Assembly: GCA_946615495.1 (NCBI GenBank)
Contig: CAMOHY010000088.1
Location: forward strand, 1 to 7,974
Source of the DNA: an uncultured Clostridia bacterium
Lineage (GTDB): Bacteria > Bacillota > Clostridia > Christensenellales > Aristaeellaceae
DNA: 7,974 bases
Direction of reading: 5' to 3'
The position numbers and the translations under genes were made by a program. This document shows, piece after piece, positions 7,914 through 7,974 of the stretch. The notes beneath the pieces are model-generated. The model saw only the letters and a program-made list of their open reading frames with translations, did no database searches and was not told the origin of the DNA. Within the stretch, counting starts at the first letter, position 1; each line of letters opens with the position of its first letter.

Positions 7914-7974
7914 CGGGGAAGCGGCTTTTAGCCGCTCCTCGAACCGACGAAGCCGGTCCTGCGGATTGTTGATG
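7896..7974 (-). CDS. Possible C-terminal end of a convergent gene (unidentified)
   Basis: On the - strand a frame enters at the right edge and ends at TAA (complement of 7896-7898), giving 25 residues. They are protein-like in composition, with a basic and acidic helix-like stretch (DRLRRFEERLKAASP) and end NLRP. No family is recognised. If real, it is a gene convergent with scfA, and hairpin 4 lies across its stop and the sequence just beyond. The stretch is too short to exclude chance, and hairpin 5 lies inside it, which argues against. Start and full length are outside the window. Confidence 0.28.
   Translation of the reverse strand, partial: INNPQDRLRRFEERLKAASPINLRP
7914..7941. repeat. 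Hairpin 5 of the post-scfA array
   Basis: AGCGGCT (7920-7926) pairs with AGCCGCT (7930-7936), 7 bp with a TTT loop. The stem extends by five more pairs, one of them G-T, past a bulged A7919 (CGGGG with CCTCG). It abuts hairpin 4 with no gap. Confidence 0.7.

Larger units (their letters stand above)
7743..7974. other. Region without a clear gene, dense in inverted repeats
   Basis: The 232 bases from the scfA stop to the window edge contain no convincing complete gene. Five hairpins fill nearly all of 7758-7941, listed separately below. None carries a convincing T-tract on the + strand. Short frames here lack family signatures. The region may be an intergenic structured RNA, a cluster of palindromic repeats, or the leader of a gene beyond the right edge. 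Confidence 0.6.

Overview
The window looks like part of the genome of an anaerobic, fairly GC-rich Gram-positive bacterium of the class Clostridia. The evidence is strong AGGAGG-type ribosome binding sites, a maltose ABC transporter of Firmicutes type with a MalF lacking the large proteobacterial P2 insertion, and a SCIFF peptide gene, a family known almost only from Clostridia. The genus cannot be named from the sequence.

Positions 1-7489 hold a maltodextrin/starch utilisation cluster, all on the + strand: the 3' part of malE (binding protein), malF and malG (permeases, sharing one base), malK (ATPase), a secreted GH13 amylase and malQ (GH77 4-alpha-glucanotransferase). The amylase would cut starch outside the cell, MalEFGK would import the maltodextrins, and MalQ would rearrange them in the cytoplasm. 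No phosphorylase, glucosidase or regulator gene is visible. A textbook intrinsic terminator lies between malE and malF, which should leave malE mRNA in excess over the downstream genes. A strong hairpin without a T-tract lies between malK and the amylase gene.

Positions 7490-7742 hold a separate small transcription unit. A near-consensus promoter (TTGACT, 17 bp, TACAAT, with an extended -10 TG) precedes a 52-codon gene for a SCIFF (six cysteines in forty-five residues) ranthipeptide precursor, scfA. The peptide keeps the six-Cys core but has Gly where the family usually has Thr after the fifth core Cys, and it has an additional seventh Cys at residue 13. Its radical SAM maturase gene is not in the window.

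Positions 7743-7974 hold no convincing full gene. Instead, five hairpins are packed almost end to end from 7758 to 7941, one of them 69 nt long. A short reading frame entering from the right edge on the - strand could be the C-terminus of a convergent gene. This is the least explained part of the window.
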